NCBI GenBank assembly: GCA_002085155.1
Contig: NASX01000029.1
Span: 20,310 to 62,378, forward strand
Length of the DNA: 42,069 nucleotides
DNA from: Sorangiineae bacterium NIC37A_2
GTDB lineage: Bacteria; Myxococcota_A; Polyangia; Polyangiales; Polyangiaceae
Direction: 5' to 3'
Of the stretch, positions 9,453-17,701 are shown piece by piece (positions within the stretch are counted from its first letter, which is position 1; each line of letters starts with the position of its first letter). A model generated the notes under the pieces. It made no database searches, was not told where the DNA came from, and saw nothing but the letters and a program-made list of their open reading frames with translations. Position numbers and translations under genes: made by a program.

Positions 9453-10232
9453 TTATTCCGAGACGCCCTCCGGCAGCATCACCTCGAGATGATCACCCGT
9501 TTTATCGGGAGCCATCTTCACGACAAACAGCCGACGCACCGGCAGGGTCTCGTCAGGGTCTTCCCCGAATCCCCAGAGCCCGATGCGGATCTCGAGCTGG
9601 TCTCCGGGGCGAAGCGGCTTGATCGAACCGGCGGGGAAACGGCGCTTGTAGATCTCGGTCTTGTGGGGCGTGAGCGTGATCACCTTGCTGTCACCGCGCT
9701 CATCGACGCGCAGCTCTTCCTCCGGCCGGCGCACCCGACCCGAAAGCGCCATCGGCCCGTTTTCTCCGGCGATGAGCACGTAGGGTTCAGGACTCTCGAC
9801 CTCGAGCTCGACCTCGACGACGCGCCCGCCGGGGACCTTGAGGACCTTCGCTGTGGGGCGAAACCTCGCCTTCAAGATCTCCACCCAAATCCCTTCAGGG
9901 CTCACATGGTAGACGAGATCGTGACTCTTCGGCGGAGGACCGAGGTCCGCTCCTGGAGCACTCGCGCTCGCTCCCGGCGCAGGCGGGGGGCGCACGGGCT
10001 GGGGAGCCGGACGCGGGCCGTCTTCTGCTTCTGGACGCGGCGCCTCGGCGACCGGCCGAGCTTCGCTCTGCGCATAGCTGTCCCCAGCGCTCGGAATCTT
10101 CGTCTCCTCAGAGGCGGAACCTTTTCCGCAGCCGAGAGCGACTAAAGAGAGACCAAACGCCAAGCCCGCGAGCGCTCTCGGTCCTCTGCTTGTCCGGAGA
10201 GAGACGGGCACGCGTTCTGAAGATTCTAACAT
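9453..10232 (-). CDS. Lipoprotein of unknown function
   Basis: From the ATG at 10232 the product is 259 residues and starts MLESSERVPVSLRTSRG. A hydrophobic segment then ends in the lipobox VALGC, so it should be lipid-anchored in the envelope. A linker rich in Pro, Ala and Glu (about residues 45-95) leads to a C-terminal beta-rich domain with HVSPEGIWVEILKARFRP, VVEVELEVESPEPYVLIAG and KTEIYKRRFPAGSIKPL. The open frame runs further upstream, but only through the minisatellite at 10300-10500, so the start before the signal peptide is preferred. I do not recognise the family. Confidence 0.75.
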   Translation of the reverse strand: MLESSERVPVSLRTSRGPRALAGLAFGLSLVALGCGKGSASEETKIPSAGDSYAQSEARPVAEAPRPEAEDGPRPAPQPVRPPPAPGASASAPGADLGPPPKSHDLVYHVSPEGIWVEILKARFRPTAKVLKVPGGRVVEVELEVESPEPYVLIAGENGPMALSGRVRRPEEELRVDERGDSKVITLTPHKTEIYKRRFPAGSIKPLRPGDQLEIRIGLWGFGEDPDETLPVRRLFVVKMAPDKTGDHLEVMLPEGVSE

Positions 10233-10645
10233 CGCAAGCGAGAGGGTACCGGATCTCTCGCCCCCAACGAAGATGGAGCGCTCCGTGATCGTGGGACCGG
10301 CCGCGCGCCCCAGGGAGAACGGCCGCGTGCCCCAGGGAGAACGGCCGCGTGCCCCAGGGAGAAGCGGCCGCACCGTGAAGCGGCCGCGGCCCAGGGAGAA
10401 CGGCCGCGCCCCAGAAACAGCGGCGGCCGCACGAAAGCGGCCGCCCGCCAGAACAAAAACGCCCACCGCTAGAACAAAAGCGCCAGCCCTAGAAAATGAA
10501 AGATGGGGACAATGTCACCCTCCCACGGTAACTCTGCGCCCCTGTGCTCCGCCTTCGGGAGCCAGTCGAGCGCTTCCTCTCCCCCCGCCTCCCGGGCTCA
10601 TCCTGTCGACTTGATGGCGGAATCGTTGGACGATGCCCAGCGCTC
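10233..10645. other. Divergent intergenic region with minisatellite
   Basis: This is the shared upstream region of the leftward lipoprotein gene and the rightward response regulator. It holds the 22-bp repeat tract described separately. No promoter could be assigned with confidence. Confidence 0.5.
10300..10500. repeat. 22-bp minisatellite rich in GCGGCCGC
   Basis: The block CCCCAGGGAGAACGGCCGCG starts at 10308 and 10330, with a third variant at 10352 (an exact 22-bp step) and a diverged copy near 10390. GCGGCCGC occurs several times from 10363 on. The tract decays into a second short repeat (AGAACAAAAACGCC and AGAACAAAAGCGCC, near 10450-10485). Confidence 0.75.
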
Positions 10646-11998
10646 ATGGGAGCCCGTATTTTGGTTGTCGATGACAGCCTGACCATCCGCAACATCGTCC
10701 GCGCGATCCTCGAACGAAATGGCTACGAGCCGGTACTCGCCGAGGATGGCGTCGATGCGCTCGAGAAGCTCGCAGAGGCCCCCGTCGAGCTCGCTCTCGT
10801 GGACTTCGTGATGCCCCGCATGAACGGGTATCAGTTCTGTATGTCGCTCCGAAAGGACGAGCGACTCAAAGATTTGCCCGTCGTCTTGATGAGCGCGAAG
10901 AGCGATCGCATCCGAGGCAAGTTCGTTCAGCAGACCGGCGCCCTCGACGCGATCACAAAACCCTTCGACGCGCGTGGTCTGCTGGCAGTGGTCCAGAGCG
11001 CGATCGAGAAGAAGGAACGCCGGGACGCGGGCCTCGAAGGACCGGAGCGCATCGAGGAGTTCGCCTCAGCTCCCGAGAGCATGAGCTCCGACCCGAACGC
11101 GAGTGTTTCCTCCGCTCGCGTCGCCGAACACCTGACGAAGATCTTCTTGCCTGGACTCTCCCGAGAGTTGGGAAACGTCGATCCAAACGCGCTGACCCAA
11201 GTCTTCACCCAGTCGCTCACGCCCGAAGCGGGCGCCGAGCTCCTCACGCTGCTCGAAGACACCGATTTCGCGCAGTCGCGTCGCCACGAGCTCCTCACCG
11301 GCGCCCTCGAGAGCGTCTCCTTCGCAGACGTTCTCCAGCTGCTCGATCTGCAGAGAAAAACCGGCGCGCTCACCGTCTCGCGGAGCCGCTCCCGCGTGAC
11401 CTTCTTTATGCACGGTGGGGCCCTCGATTTGGCCACCTACGCTGGGCTCCCCGAAGAGTTCCTGCTCGGGCGCTATCTCCTCAAGGCAGGAGTTGTTTCG
11501 CGTCCGGACCTCGAACGCGCGGTCGTGAGCGCTCGCGAGAAAGGCGAGCTGATCGGAGAGCACCTGGTCGCCCTCGAGCTGATCAGCGAGGCCGATCTGC
11601 GCGCTGCGCTCATCGCCCAAACTTCCGAGCTCGTCTACGAAGTGGTCCGCTGGACCGAAGGCCGCTTCCGCTTCGTCGCGCCGTTGAGTGATCCGCTCGC
11701 CGAACGGGCGCGCCTCGGGCTCCCGAGCGCGGGCCTGGTCATGGAAGGCTTCCGTCGCGTCGACGAGTGGCGCTTGATCGAAGGCACTTTCGACTTCGAC
11801 GATGTGCTTGCGGTCGATCCGCTCGCTCTCGAAAAACTCGGTCCCTCCGATCTCGAAGGCCACGAGCGAAACGTCTTGGCCGCTCTCGACGGGGTCCGCA
11901 CCATCGGTGAGGTGATCGATAGTCTCGAGTTTGGCTCCTTCGAGTCCTGTAAGATCTTGTACCGGCTCATGAACGCCCGCATCGTGAAGAGAAAATGA
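10646..11998 (+). CDS. Response regulator with receiver and DUF4388 domains
   Basis: The receiver domain begins at once (MGARILVVDDSLTIRNIV). It holds the acidic pair DD, the phospho-acceptor Asp in LALVDFVMPRMNGYQF, the Ser in VVLMSAKS and the Lys in ITKPFD. A linker follows from residue 125 to 220. Then comes a DUF4388 (PatA-like) domain: SFADVLQLLDLQRKTGALTV and VTFFMHGGALDLA, with EEFLLGRYLLKAGV and ISEADLRAALIAQ. There is no DNA-binding domain. In myxobacteria such proteins act in motility and polarity signalling, but this one's partner kinase is not in the window. The ATG at 10646 was chosen over an upstream in-frame start because the receiver core starts there. The stop overlaps the next start as ATGA. 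Confidence 0.9.
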   Translation: MGARILVVDDSLTIRNIVRAILERNGYEPVLAEDGVDALEKLAEAPVELALVDFVMPRMNGYQFCMSLRKDERLKDLPVVLMSAKSDRIRGKFVQQTGALDAITKPFDARGLLAVVQSAIEKKERRDAGLEGPERIEEFASAPESMSSDPNASVSSARVAEHLTKIFLPGLSRELGNVDPNALTQVFTQSLTPEAGAELLTLLEDTDFAQSRRHELLTGALESVSFADVLQLLDLQRKTGALTVSRSRSRVTFFMHGGALDLATYAGLPEEFLLGRYLLKAGVVSRPDLERAVVSAREKGELIGEHLVALELISEADLRAALIAQTSELVYEVVRWTEGRFRFVAPLSDPLAERARLGLPSAGLVMEGFRRVDEWRLIEGTFDFDDVLAVDPLALEKLGPSDLEGHERNVLAALDGVRTIGEVIDSLEFGSFESCKILYRLMNARIVKRK

Positions 11999-12426
11999 CC
12001 AAGGTGCGCCCGGCCACCCCCGCCGACGCGCCCTGGGTCGATGCTCTCGCTCGCGCGGAGGGTCTCTCCGTTGAGCTCACCGCCGAGCTCGAAAGGCCTC
12101 AGGCTCGAGCCTGGGTCATCGATCCGGAGATCGGCTTCCTTACGGCGTGGCTCGTCGCCGATGAGCTTCAGATCCAGGACCTCTCGGTGCGCGCCTCCGA
12201 AAGGCGGAGAGGTCACGGGCGTCGTCTGCTCAGCGCCGCCGAGCTCTCCGCTCGCGCCGAAGGAGCCACCTCGATCACTCTCGAGCTCCGTGAGGGCAAT
12301 CACGGGGCCCTTGCCCTCTACCTCGCCGCCGGCTTTGAGCAGGTCGGCAGTCGCCCTCGCTATTACGACAACGGCGAGACGGCCCTGCTCTTGACGCGCG
12401 TCCTCAAAGGCGCGCCCGTTCCCTGA
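11995..12426 (+). CDS. GNAT family N-acetyltransferase (RimI-like)
   Basis: A 143-residue acetyl-CoA-dependent N-acyltransferase. The acetyl-CoA loop is RRRGHGRRLLSAAE, preceded by the beta-strand IQDLSVRASE. Later strands LELREGNHGALALYLAAGF and the end YYDNGETALLLTRVL resemble RimI, which acetylates the N-terminus of ribosomal protein S18. The fold fits but the substrate is not certain. Its ATG overlaps the stop of the response regulator by four bases, so the two are probably translationally coupled. A signalling protein coupled to an acetyltransferase may be functional or only a packing effect. Confidence 0.88.
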   Translation: MTKVRPATPADAPWVDALARAEGLSVELTAELERPQARAWVIDPEIGFLTAWLVADELQIQDLSVRASERRRGHGRRLLSAAELSARAEGATSITLELREGNHGALALYLAAGFEQVGSRPRYYDNGETALLLTRVLKGAPVP

Positions 12427-12581
12427 CCCGCCTCCTCAGAAGCGCGCCCGCTCTCTCCCGCGCACTCTCACAGCTTCGCTCTCATCCCCGAGGGGCTCGT
12501 CCGCTGCCTCACGCGCATTCTCTGCTCCCTCCTCGCAGGCGAGGCGCTCTGGGCCCGTTTGCGCTAAGACCCTGGGCCGAG

Positions 12582-13805
12582 ATGCGGCGCGCGCTCCTGC
12601 TCACGGCAATCCTCAGTGGTCTCGGCTGCGACGACGATCCGAGGCCGCCCGAGTCTCCCGAGCCGAGCCCGAACGCCGCGCTCCTGCCCGCTCCACTCAC
12701 CGGGAAGAGTCGCCCCGACAAGGACGAAGACGAAGGGCCCATTCCCGCGGTTCCCCTACCCCCCGACGAGGCGCTGCCCCTCGACACGACGACCCCGATC
12801 GTCGCGCTCCCGAGCTCGGGCGTCTCCTTCACTCTCCGCTTCTCTCCTCAGAACTGGCCGATCACGGCGCGTCTGCCGTCCGGTGAACATGAAAAACTCG
12901 ACCTCACCCTCGACTTTGAGGTCTTGAGCTTTCCGAGCGGACTCGAGCGCATGCGCGTGAAGTTTCCGAAGGGCGGCTGGCTGCTCCCCGAAGGAACGGA
13001 GCTGCGCGCTCGGAGCGATCGGCTCGGACACATCCTCGTTTGGCCCGACGACCGCAGCTATCGCGTGGTCCCCGTGGGTGGCCTTCTCACGCTCCTCGTC
13101 GAGCGTCGCGTCGATGTGATGCCGCGCTTCGCGGTGCCCGAGGGCAGCGAAATCACGCCCAAGTCAACGAGCAAGCGCAAGGGTGAGCTCACGACCCCCG
13201 TCGGACAGCTCCACCTCGAGCCGCGCCCCGCTCCGGGCGCCGGTGAGCCTTCCGGCGAGCTCGTCTGCCGCTTCATGGCGGAGCTCGTGCGCGCCCGTGT
13301 GAGCGACCTCTGCCTGAAAGCGCCGCTCCCGAGCGCCGGCTGGTTCCGCTTCGCTCAGGGCTCTCGGGTTGCGCTCTCCCTCGAACACTACAGCTCGCGC
13401 TCCGATCTCGCCGAGAAGCGCATGCTCTTACCCCCTGAGCTCCCGATCTGGAAACCCGGCGAATATCCGCCCGGGGGCTTTGGTCCCTTCACCTTCGCGG
13501 CAGAACAGGGGCTCGAGAAAGAGCTCGGCTTCAGTCCCGACGACGGCAAGTCCCCCGATCGCATCGCCTTCGACAATGCCTGGGACCTGCCGCTCCTGCT
13601 CGTGATCGGTGACCGACCTTTCAAGTACCTCGCCCCCGGTGAGCGCTTCGTGAGAAGGAGTCGTGGTTCTTTCAGTTACCGTGCGCTCGGTCTGCTCGGC
13701 ATCGCCGAAAACACGGGACAGCTCGCGCCGGGCTTCGAGGTGCGTCTTTCGGCGCAGCCGGAGACTTACGCGTTCGGTAAGGGCAAACCGGACGAAAGCG
13801 AGTAG
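12582..13805 (+). CDS. Lipoprotein of unknown function
   Basis: A 407-residue protein starting MRRALLLTAILSGLGCDDDP. It has a very short signal peptide with the lipid Cys at about residue 16, followed by Asp at the +2 and +3 positions. A Pro- and Asp/Glu-rich linker runs to about residue 75, and the rest looks beta-rich (VSFTLRFSPQNWPITARLP, WFRFAQGSRVALSLEHY). No catalytic motif was recognised. The 3' end overlaps the 3' end of the opposite-strand gene by 40 bases. Confidence 0.8.
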   Translation: MRRALLLTAILSGLGCDDDPRPPESPEPSPNAALLPAPLTGKSRPDKDEDEGPIPAVPLPPDEALPLDTTTPIVALPSSGVSFTLRFSPQNWPITARLPSGEHEKLDLTLDFEVLSFPSGLERMRVKFPKGGWLLPEGTELRARSDRLGHILVWPDDRSYRVVPVGGLLTLLVERRVDVMPRFAVPEGSEITPKSTSKRKGELTTPVGQLHLEPRPAPGAGEPSGELVCRFMAELVRARVSDLCLKAPLPSAGWFRFAQGSRVALSLEHYSSRSDLAEKRMLLPPELPIWKPGEYPPGGFGPFTFAAEQGLEKELGFSPDDGKSPDRIAFDNAWDLPLLLVIGDRPFKYLAPGERFVRRSRGSFSYRALGLLGIAENTGQLAPGFEVRLSAQPETYAFGKGKPDESE

Positions 13806-14368
13806 TAGTCCTCGAGATCGTAGACCATCTCTGAGTACCCGCGGGCCTCGGCCTGAGCGCGGATGCACTCGATCGCGATTTCTAAGGCCTCAAAGCGCGT
13901 TCCGAGGCTGTAATAAGACTCCTCACGCTCCGGCGGTAGCGATTCCAAGCGCGCCGCGACGAGCTCACGATCTTCCTTCGCCATCTTCAGCTCCGGGGAC
14001 GGCCCATCGTGGTTCCCGCGCGTGAGTAAATCGTAACCCACGCCGATCGGGTTGATCGCGAAGTAGGCCGCCTGGCCATAGAGCTGCCAGTCGTGGAAGT
14101 TCGGAGAGGGGACGCTCCACATGCCCGTGAAGTGCCGTCGCACAACCTCACCGAAGTACGCGCCGATCGCTTGGGCGGTCAGATCGAGGATGGCGGGTTT
14201 TGCTTCGACCTGACTCCGCGCGATCGCGAGGTAGTGATCGACGATGGGCAGAGTATCCGACGTGTAGTCGGGGCGAATGCCGATCGCGCGGTCCACAAAA
14301 TCGGTGAGCGACTGGCAAAGGTCGACAATCTGTTCGGGGACGCCGTCGAAAGGGTGGGACTCTGTCAC
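13766..14368 (-). CDS. Conserved-looking soluble protein of unknown function
   Basis: A 200-residue protein starting with GTG at 14368 (TESHPFDGVPEQIVDLCQSL after the start), preceded by an AAGGA ribosome site six bases upstream. The longer frame back to 14611 would run into the next gene and has no such site. It is mostly helical and rich in aromatic residues (FHDWQLYGQAAYFAINPIG, DLEDYYSLSSGLPLPNA), with no signal peptide or membrane segment. The family is not recognised. It overlaps the lipoprotein gene tail-to-tail and is divergent from the phosphoesterase gene. Confidence 0.75.
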   Translation of the reverse strand: MTESHPFDGVPEQIVDLCQSLTDFVDRAIGIRPDYTSDTLPIVDHYLAIARSQVEAKPAILDLTAQAIGAYFGEVVRRHFTGMWSVPSPNFHDWQLYGQAAYFAINPIGVGYDLLTRGNHDGPSPELKMAKEDRELVAARLESLPPEREESYYSLGTRFEALEIAIECIRAQAEARGYSEMVYDLEDYYSLSSGLPLPNA

Positions 14369-14576
14369 GCCGTCCTTATAGCGAAAGCTCCGGTCCGCGC
14401 CCCCGTGAGCCGCTCGTGACCGGGCCCGGGGGACTCGACCTCCTTTCTCCTTGGCCACGAAATGGCGCTTTTTGGAGTTTGAGCGAGCATAACTTGCGCT
14501 TCCGGGGGAGGAGCCGCACTCTACCCGTCCGTCCCCTTGCTGGCGCCCGGAGTGTACGGCCGCCGCCCGACCCTTC

Positions 14577-15314
14577 ATGCGTATCGCAGTCCTGAGCGAC
14601 ATCCACGCCAACTACGAGGCGCTGAGCGCCGTCCTCCAGGTCCTCGACGGGGAGGCGATCGATGTTTATTACTGTCTCGGGGACACGGTCGGCTACGGGG
14701 GCTCGCCGAACGAGTGCTGTGACATCATCCGCGGCCTCGCCAAACACACCATTCTCGGCAACCACGACGCCGCCGTCGCCGGGCGCATGGACTACTCGTA
14801 CTACTACGAGGCCGCGCGCAACGCCCTCGACACTCATGCGTCGATGATCTCGCCGACCAACATGGCCTGGCTGAAGAGCCTTCCCTACAAGATCGAGCTG
14901 AACGACCAAGGGCTCCACCTCTGCCACGGCAGCCCGATCCGCCTGGAGGAGTTCGAGTACATCTTCGCCCCCGAGCAGGCCCGGGAGTGTCTCTCGATTT
15001 ACAACGAGCTCGGCCATCTCACCCTGATCGGCCATTCGCACCTCTGTAAGGTTTTTGCCCTCACGCGCGACACCGTCGAGGAGCTCGCGCCGAACGACTT
15101 CACCCTGAGCCCCGACCGCAAGTACATCGTGAGCATCGGGTCCGTCGGTCAGCCCCGCGACTACGACAACCGCGCCAGCTTCGTCATCTTCGACTCCGAG
15201 TCGAAGCGCTTCGAGTTCCGCCGCGTCGAATACGACATCGAGACCGCCGCGGACAAAGTGCTCCGCATCCGGCTCGAGCGGAACTTCGCCCATCGCCTCT
15301 TCATCGGCGTCTAA
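14577..15314 (+). CDS. Calcineurin-like metallophosphoesterase
   Basis: A 245-residue dinuclear-metal phosphoesterase. Metal-binding motifs appear in order: DIHANYEAL, GDTVGYGGSPNE, GNHDAA, HGSP (LCHGSPIR) and GHSHLCKVF. The arrangement fits the small YfcE/MJ0936-like group, which hydrolyses phosphodiesters or phosphomonoesters in vitro. Here the gene may act on a phosphoprotein or nucleotide, but the substrate cannot be deduced. The ATG lies right before MRIAVLSDIHAN, the normal start of the fold. No operon partner is present; about 1 kb of non-coding DNA follows. Confidence 0.92.
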   Translation: MRIAVLSDIHANYEALSAVLQVLDGEAIDVYYCLGDTVGYGGSPNECCDIIRGLAKHTILGNHDAAVAGRMDYSYYYEAARNALDTHASMISPTNMAWLKSLPYKIELNDQGLHLCHGSPIRLEEFEYIFAPEQARECLSIYNELGHLTLIGHSHLCKVFALTRDTVEELAPNDFTLSPDRKYIVSIGSVGQPRDYDNRASFVIFDSESKRFEFRRVEYDIETAADKVLRIRLERNFAHRLFIGV

Positions 15315-15405
15315 TCTCATCGCGCAAGAGCGCGCCACCGAAGCGCCCTCCCACGAACACGTCCGCCGTGGGGTCCCGGCCCGTTGTCCCTCGCGGATGC
15401 CGGCA

Positions 15406-15448
15406 GACCAGCCGTTCAGCGGACCAGCCGTTCAGCGGACCAGCCGTG
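15406..15448. repeat. 16-bp tandem repeat
   Basis: GACCAGCCGTTCAGCG is repeated about 2.7 times head to tail. It lies in the gene-free stretch after the phosphoesterase gene. Confidence 0.75.
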
Positions 15449-15564
15449 CGCCCGCAGCTGTTCCCCCGCCGCCAAGCGCTCGAGAACACCAAAGACAAAC
15501 TGATTTCTACGGTCCACCGCCCCCAGAGCTTCCTTTCTTCGCCGCCTTTTGGTCCCCCTTTTTC

Positions 15565-15614
15565 TTTTGGCCCCGGCCCATCACATCCCCCTTCCACTCA
15601 GCCGAGCCTTCGCC
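15565..15614 (+). repeat. Dispersed 50-51 bp repeat, copy B
   Basis: It begins TTTTGGCCCCGGCCCATCAC and ends CCGAGCCTTCGCCT, exactly 50 bases. The middle is different from the other copies. Confidence 0.85.
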
Positions 15615-16327
15615 TGCCCTCACCTCCGCCACCTCGCGCGCGCCCCACCCCAGCCCCACCGCCCCCGCCCCTCCCAGAGGTTTGCCCCGCTGTCCGCGCC
15701 CCGCGCGCGCCCTCCGAGAGCTGGCTTTGCTCTCCGTGCCGCGCGCGCTCCGCGCCTCGCCTATCCCCGAGCGCACTACAAACTCCCGCTCCCGGACCCT
15801 CCGCGCGCCCCGAGTGACGCGCCTGTGACGAAACTGTGACCATCGCGCGCTCCCCGCGCGCGCTCCGCTGACGAAAGCTACACTCCCCCGCGCGCCCCAT
15901 GGACGACACCTGGCCCTCTCGGCGCGCTCATGCGCTCTCCGCGCTCCCCGCGCGCTCATGCGCGCCCCGCGCGCCCCCCACCAGAACCCTTCCGTCCCCC
16001 ACCAGAGACATCATGAGCTCTCCGTGAGCTCTGGCGCGCGCCTCCGGCCGCCGCCTTCAAGTAAAGTCCATCTTTCCCCCTGACCCGGCAGCATCCCTAC
16101 CAAATACGCACCGGCGCTCCCGCGCCCCCCGGGCAGCCTGCGGCTGCCCTCCTCGAACCCACCGTGCTAGAATCCCTCCGCATCAGGCGGCGGCCTCCCC
16201 CTCGCTCGTCCTTCCGGACGGGCGACCGAAGATTTCGTCCCCTGTTCGAGATCGGTTCGATGGTCCCCGTGTGTTACTTTGATGCGCAGCTCCTCGGCGA
16301 GATGCGCTTCGGGAGCCTCTCTCCTCG

Positions 16328-17653
16328 ATGAGGATCTTTGTCGCCCTTGGCGCCTTCTTGGGTTTGCTCGCCTCGACGCGCGTCGCGCAAGCGGGAAACC
16401 TCGACGCCTTCTATCTGTCCGGCGACGCGGCCCTGATCGGCGGCGCGATCACCGCCACGGCTCGCGGCGGCGGCTCCGCTTGGTACAACCCCGCTGGCCT
16501 CGGGCACCTCCGGGGCCTCCGGCTCGACGCTTCGGTGAACGGCTACACGCTGGATTTCGGCTCTTCGCCCGAGATCGTGAACTCCGACCCGAACGCGAAG
16601 CTCGAGAAGCTGAGCTCCCTCGACCTGACGGTCGTGCCGGCGGCCCTGACCTTGACGGGGCGCTTCGGGAACGTCGGCGTCGCGCTCGGCGTCTTCGTCC
16701 CGTCCCAGTCGACGACGATCCTGCGCTCGAAGGTGTCCGTCTCCGATGAAGATGGAGATCTGGCCTTCGCTTACGATCTCTACTCTCGCTACCAAGAGTA
16801 TCACGTCGGCCCTTCTTTCGGCTGGGCTCCCACGGACGACCTGACGCTCGGCGCGTCCGCCCTCGTCACCTATCGAACCCTGCAACACATCGAGGACGCC
16901 TTCGTCTCCCTCGAGCCGGGCAATATCGCGGTCCTGAGCCACTACACGCGCGACTGGATCCAGGTCGGCCTGGAGCTCATCGTCGGCATGCAGTGGCGGG
17001 TCTCGTCGCGTCTGCGGATGGGCGCGGTTGTCCGAACGCCGGCGATCCGCCTGGGCCAAGATCTGCAAGAAGTCGAGGCCGAGGTGACCGCCGTGCGCGG
17101 CCTCCTTGACTCCGCTGTGAACTTCTCCGGAAACCTCGGGATCGAGGCCGCGGTCGTCGCCCCCGCCCGTCTCCACGCGGGGTTCGCCTACGACCTCGAC
17201 AAATGGCGCTTCGCCATCGACGGCAGCCTGCAGGTGCCGATGAAAAACGACTCGCTGAGCCTCGATCTGCGCCCGGTCTTGAACATGAGGCTCGGAGCGA
17301 CTCGCCAAATCAATGACCGTTTCGGCGTCGGCGGCGGAATCTTCACCGATCGAAGCCCTTCTCGGACGCCGACGACCTTCGGTCAGTCCCAGCTCGACTT
17401 TTATGGGCTGACCGCCGGGGTCACGACGGGTAAACTCTACAAGGTCATTTCACGGGGCGCGGAGGACTTGAAAGAGCCCCATGGCCTTTTGTTCCAAACT
17501 ACGGTTGCGCTCAGTTATGCGCTCGGCGTCGGCACCATCGTGAGCGCCGAGGTCGCGGCAGGCCCAGGGGGGCTGCTGACCTATCGAGACGTCCCAGCCA
17601 ACATCGTGGCCCACGAGATCAGCGTGCATCTCGCGTCAACCATCGCAGAGTGA
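16328..17653 (+). CDS. FadL/TodX-like outer-membrane beta-barrel protein
   Basis: A 441-residue exported protein. The signal peptide MRIFVALGAFLGLLAS ends at an AQA/G cleavage site. The mature protein starts NLDAFYLSGDAALIGGAITATA and contains SAWYNPAGLGHLRGL, the NPAGL-type signature of the FadL/OmpP1 outer-membrane transporter group. Long alternating beta-strands follow (VRTPAIRLG, LHAGFAYDLDKWRFAIDGSL, MRLGATRQINDRFGVGGGIF). Such proteins carry fatty acids or other hydrophobic compounds across the outer membrane, but the cargo here is unknown. It ends 48 bases before rnr on the same strand. Confidence 0.75.
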   Translation: MRIFVALGAFLGLLASTRVAQAGNLDAFYLSGDAALIGGAITATARGGGSAWYNPAGLGHLRGLRLDASVNGYTLDFGSSPEIVNSDPNAKLEKLSSLDLTVVPAALTLTGRFGNVGVALGVFVPSQSTTILRSKVSVSDEDGDLAFAYDLYSRYQEYHVGPSFGWAPTDDLTLGASALVTYRTLQHIEDAFVSLEPGNIAVLSHYTRDWIQVGLELIVGMQWRVSSRLRMGAVVRTPAIRLGQDLQEVEAEVTAVRGLLDSAVNFSGNLGIEAAVVAPARLHAGFAYDLDKWRFAIDGSLQVPMKNDSLSLDLRPVLNMRLGATRQINDRFGVGGGIFTDRSPSRTPTTFGQSQLDFYGLTAGVTTGKLYKVISRGAEDLKEPHGLLFQTTVALSYALGVGTIVSAEVAAGPGGLLTYRDVPANIVAHEISVHLASTIAE

Positions 17654-17701
17654 CGTCCCAAGAGCGCGCCTCGATTCCTAATCAGTAAAGAAAACGAATT
17701 T

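Larger units (their letters stand above)
15315..16327. other. About 1 kb C-rich intergenic region without a gene
   Basis: Open frames here are short, low-complexity and overlap on both strands, so I call none. The plus strand is strikingly rich in C and poor in G-free purines over about 15590-16010, with repeated CGCGCGC tracts. Contents include a 16-bp tandem repeat at 15406-15448, copy B of the dispersed repeat at 15565-15614, and a hairpin GCTCGTCC/GGACGGGC at 16204-16223, about 105 bases before the next gene. Confidence 0.6.

Noticed and set aside
14368-14611. Upstream extension of the minus-strand unknown gene to 14611
   Set aside because: It would overlap the start of the phosphoesterase gene, and the GTG at 14368 has its own AAGGA site.
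15397-15828. Pro/Arg-rich frames in the C-rich intergenic region
   Set aside because: Several overlapping frames on both strands are equally open, with low complexity and no ribosome site.
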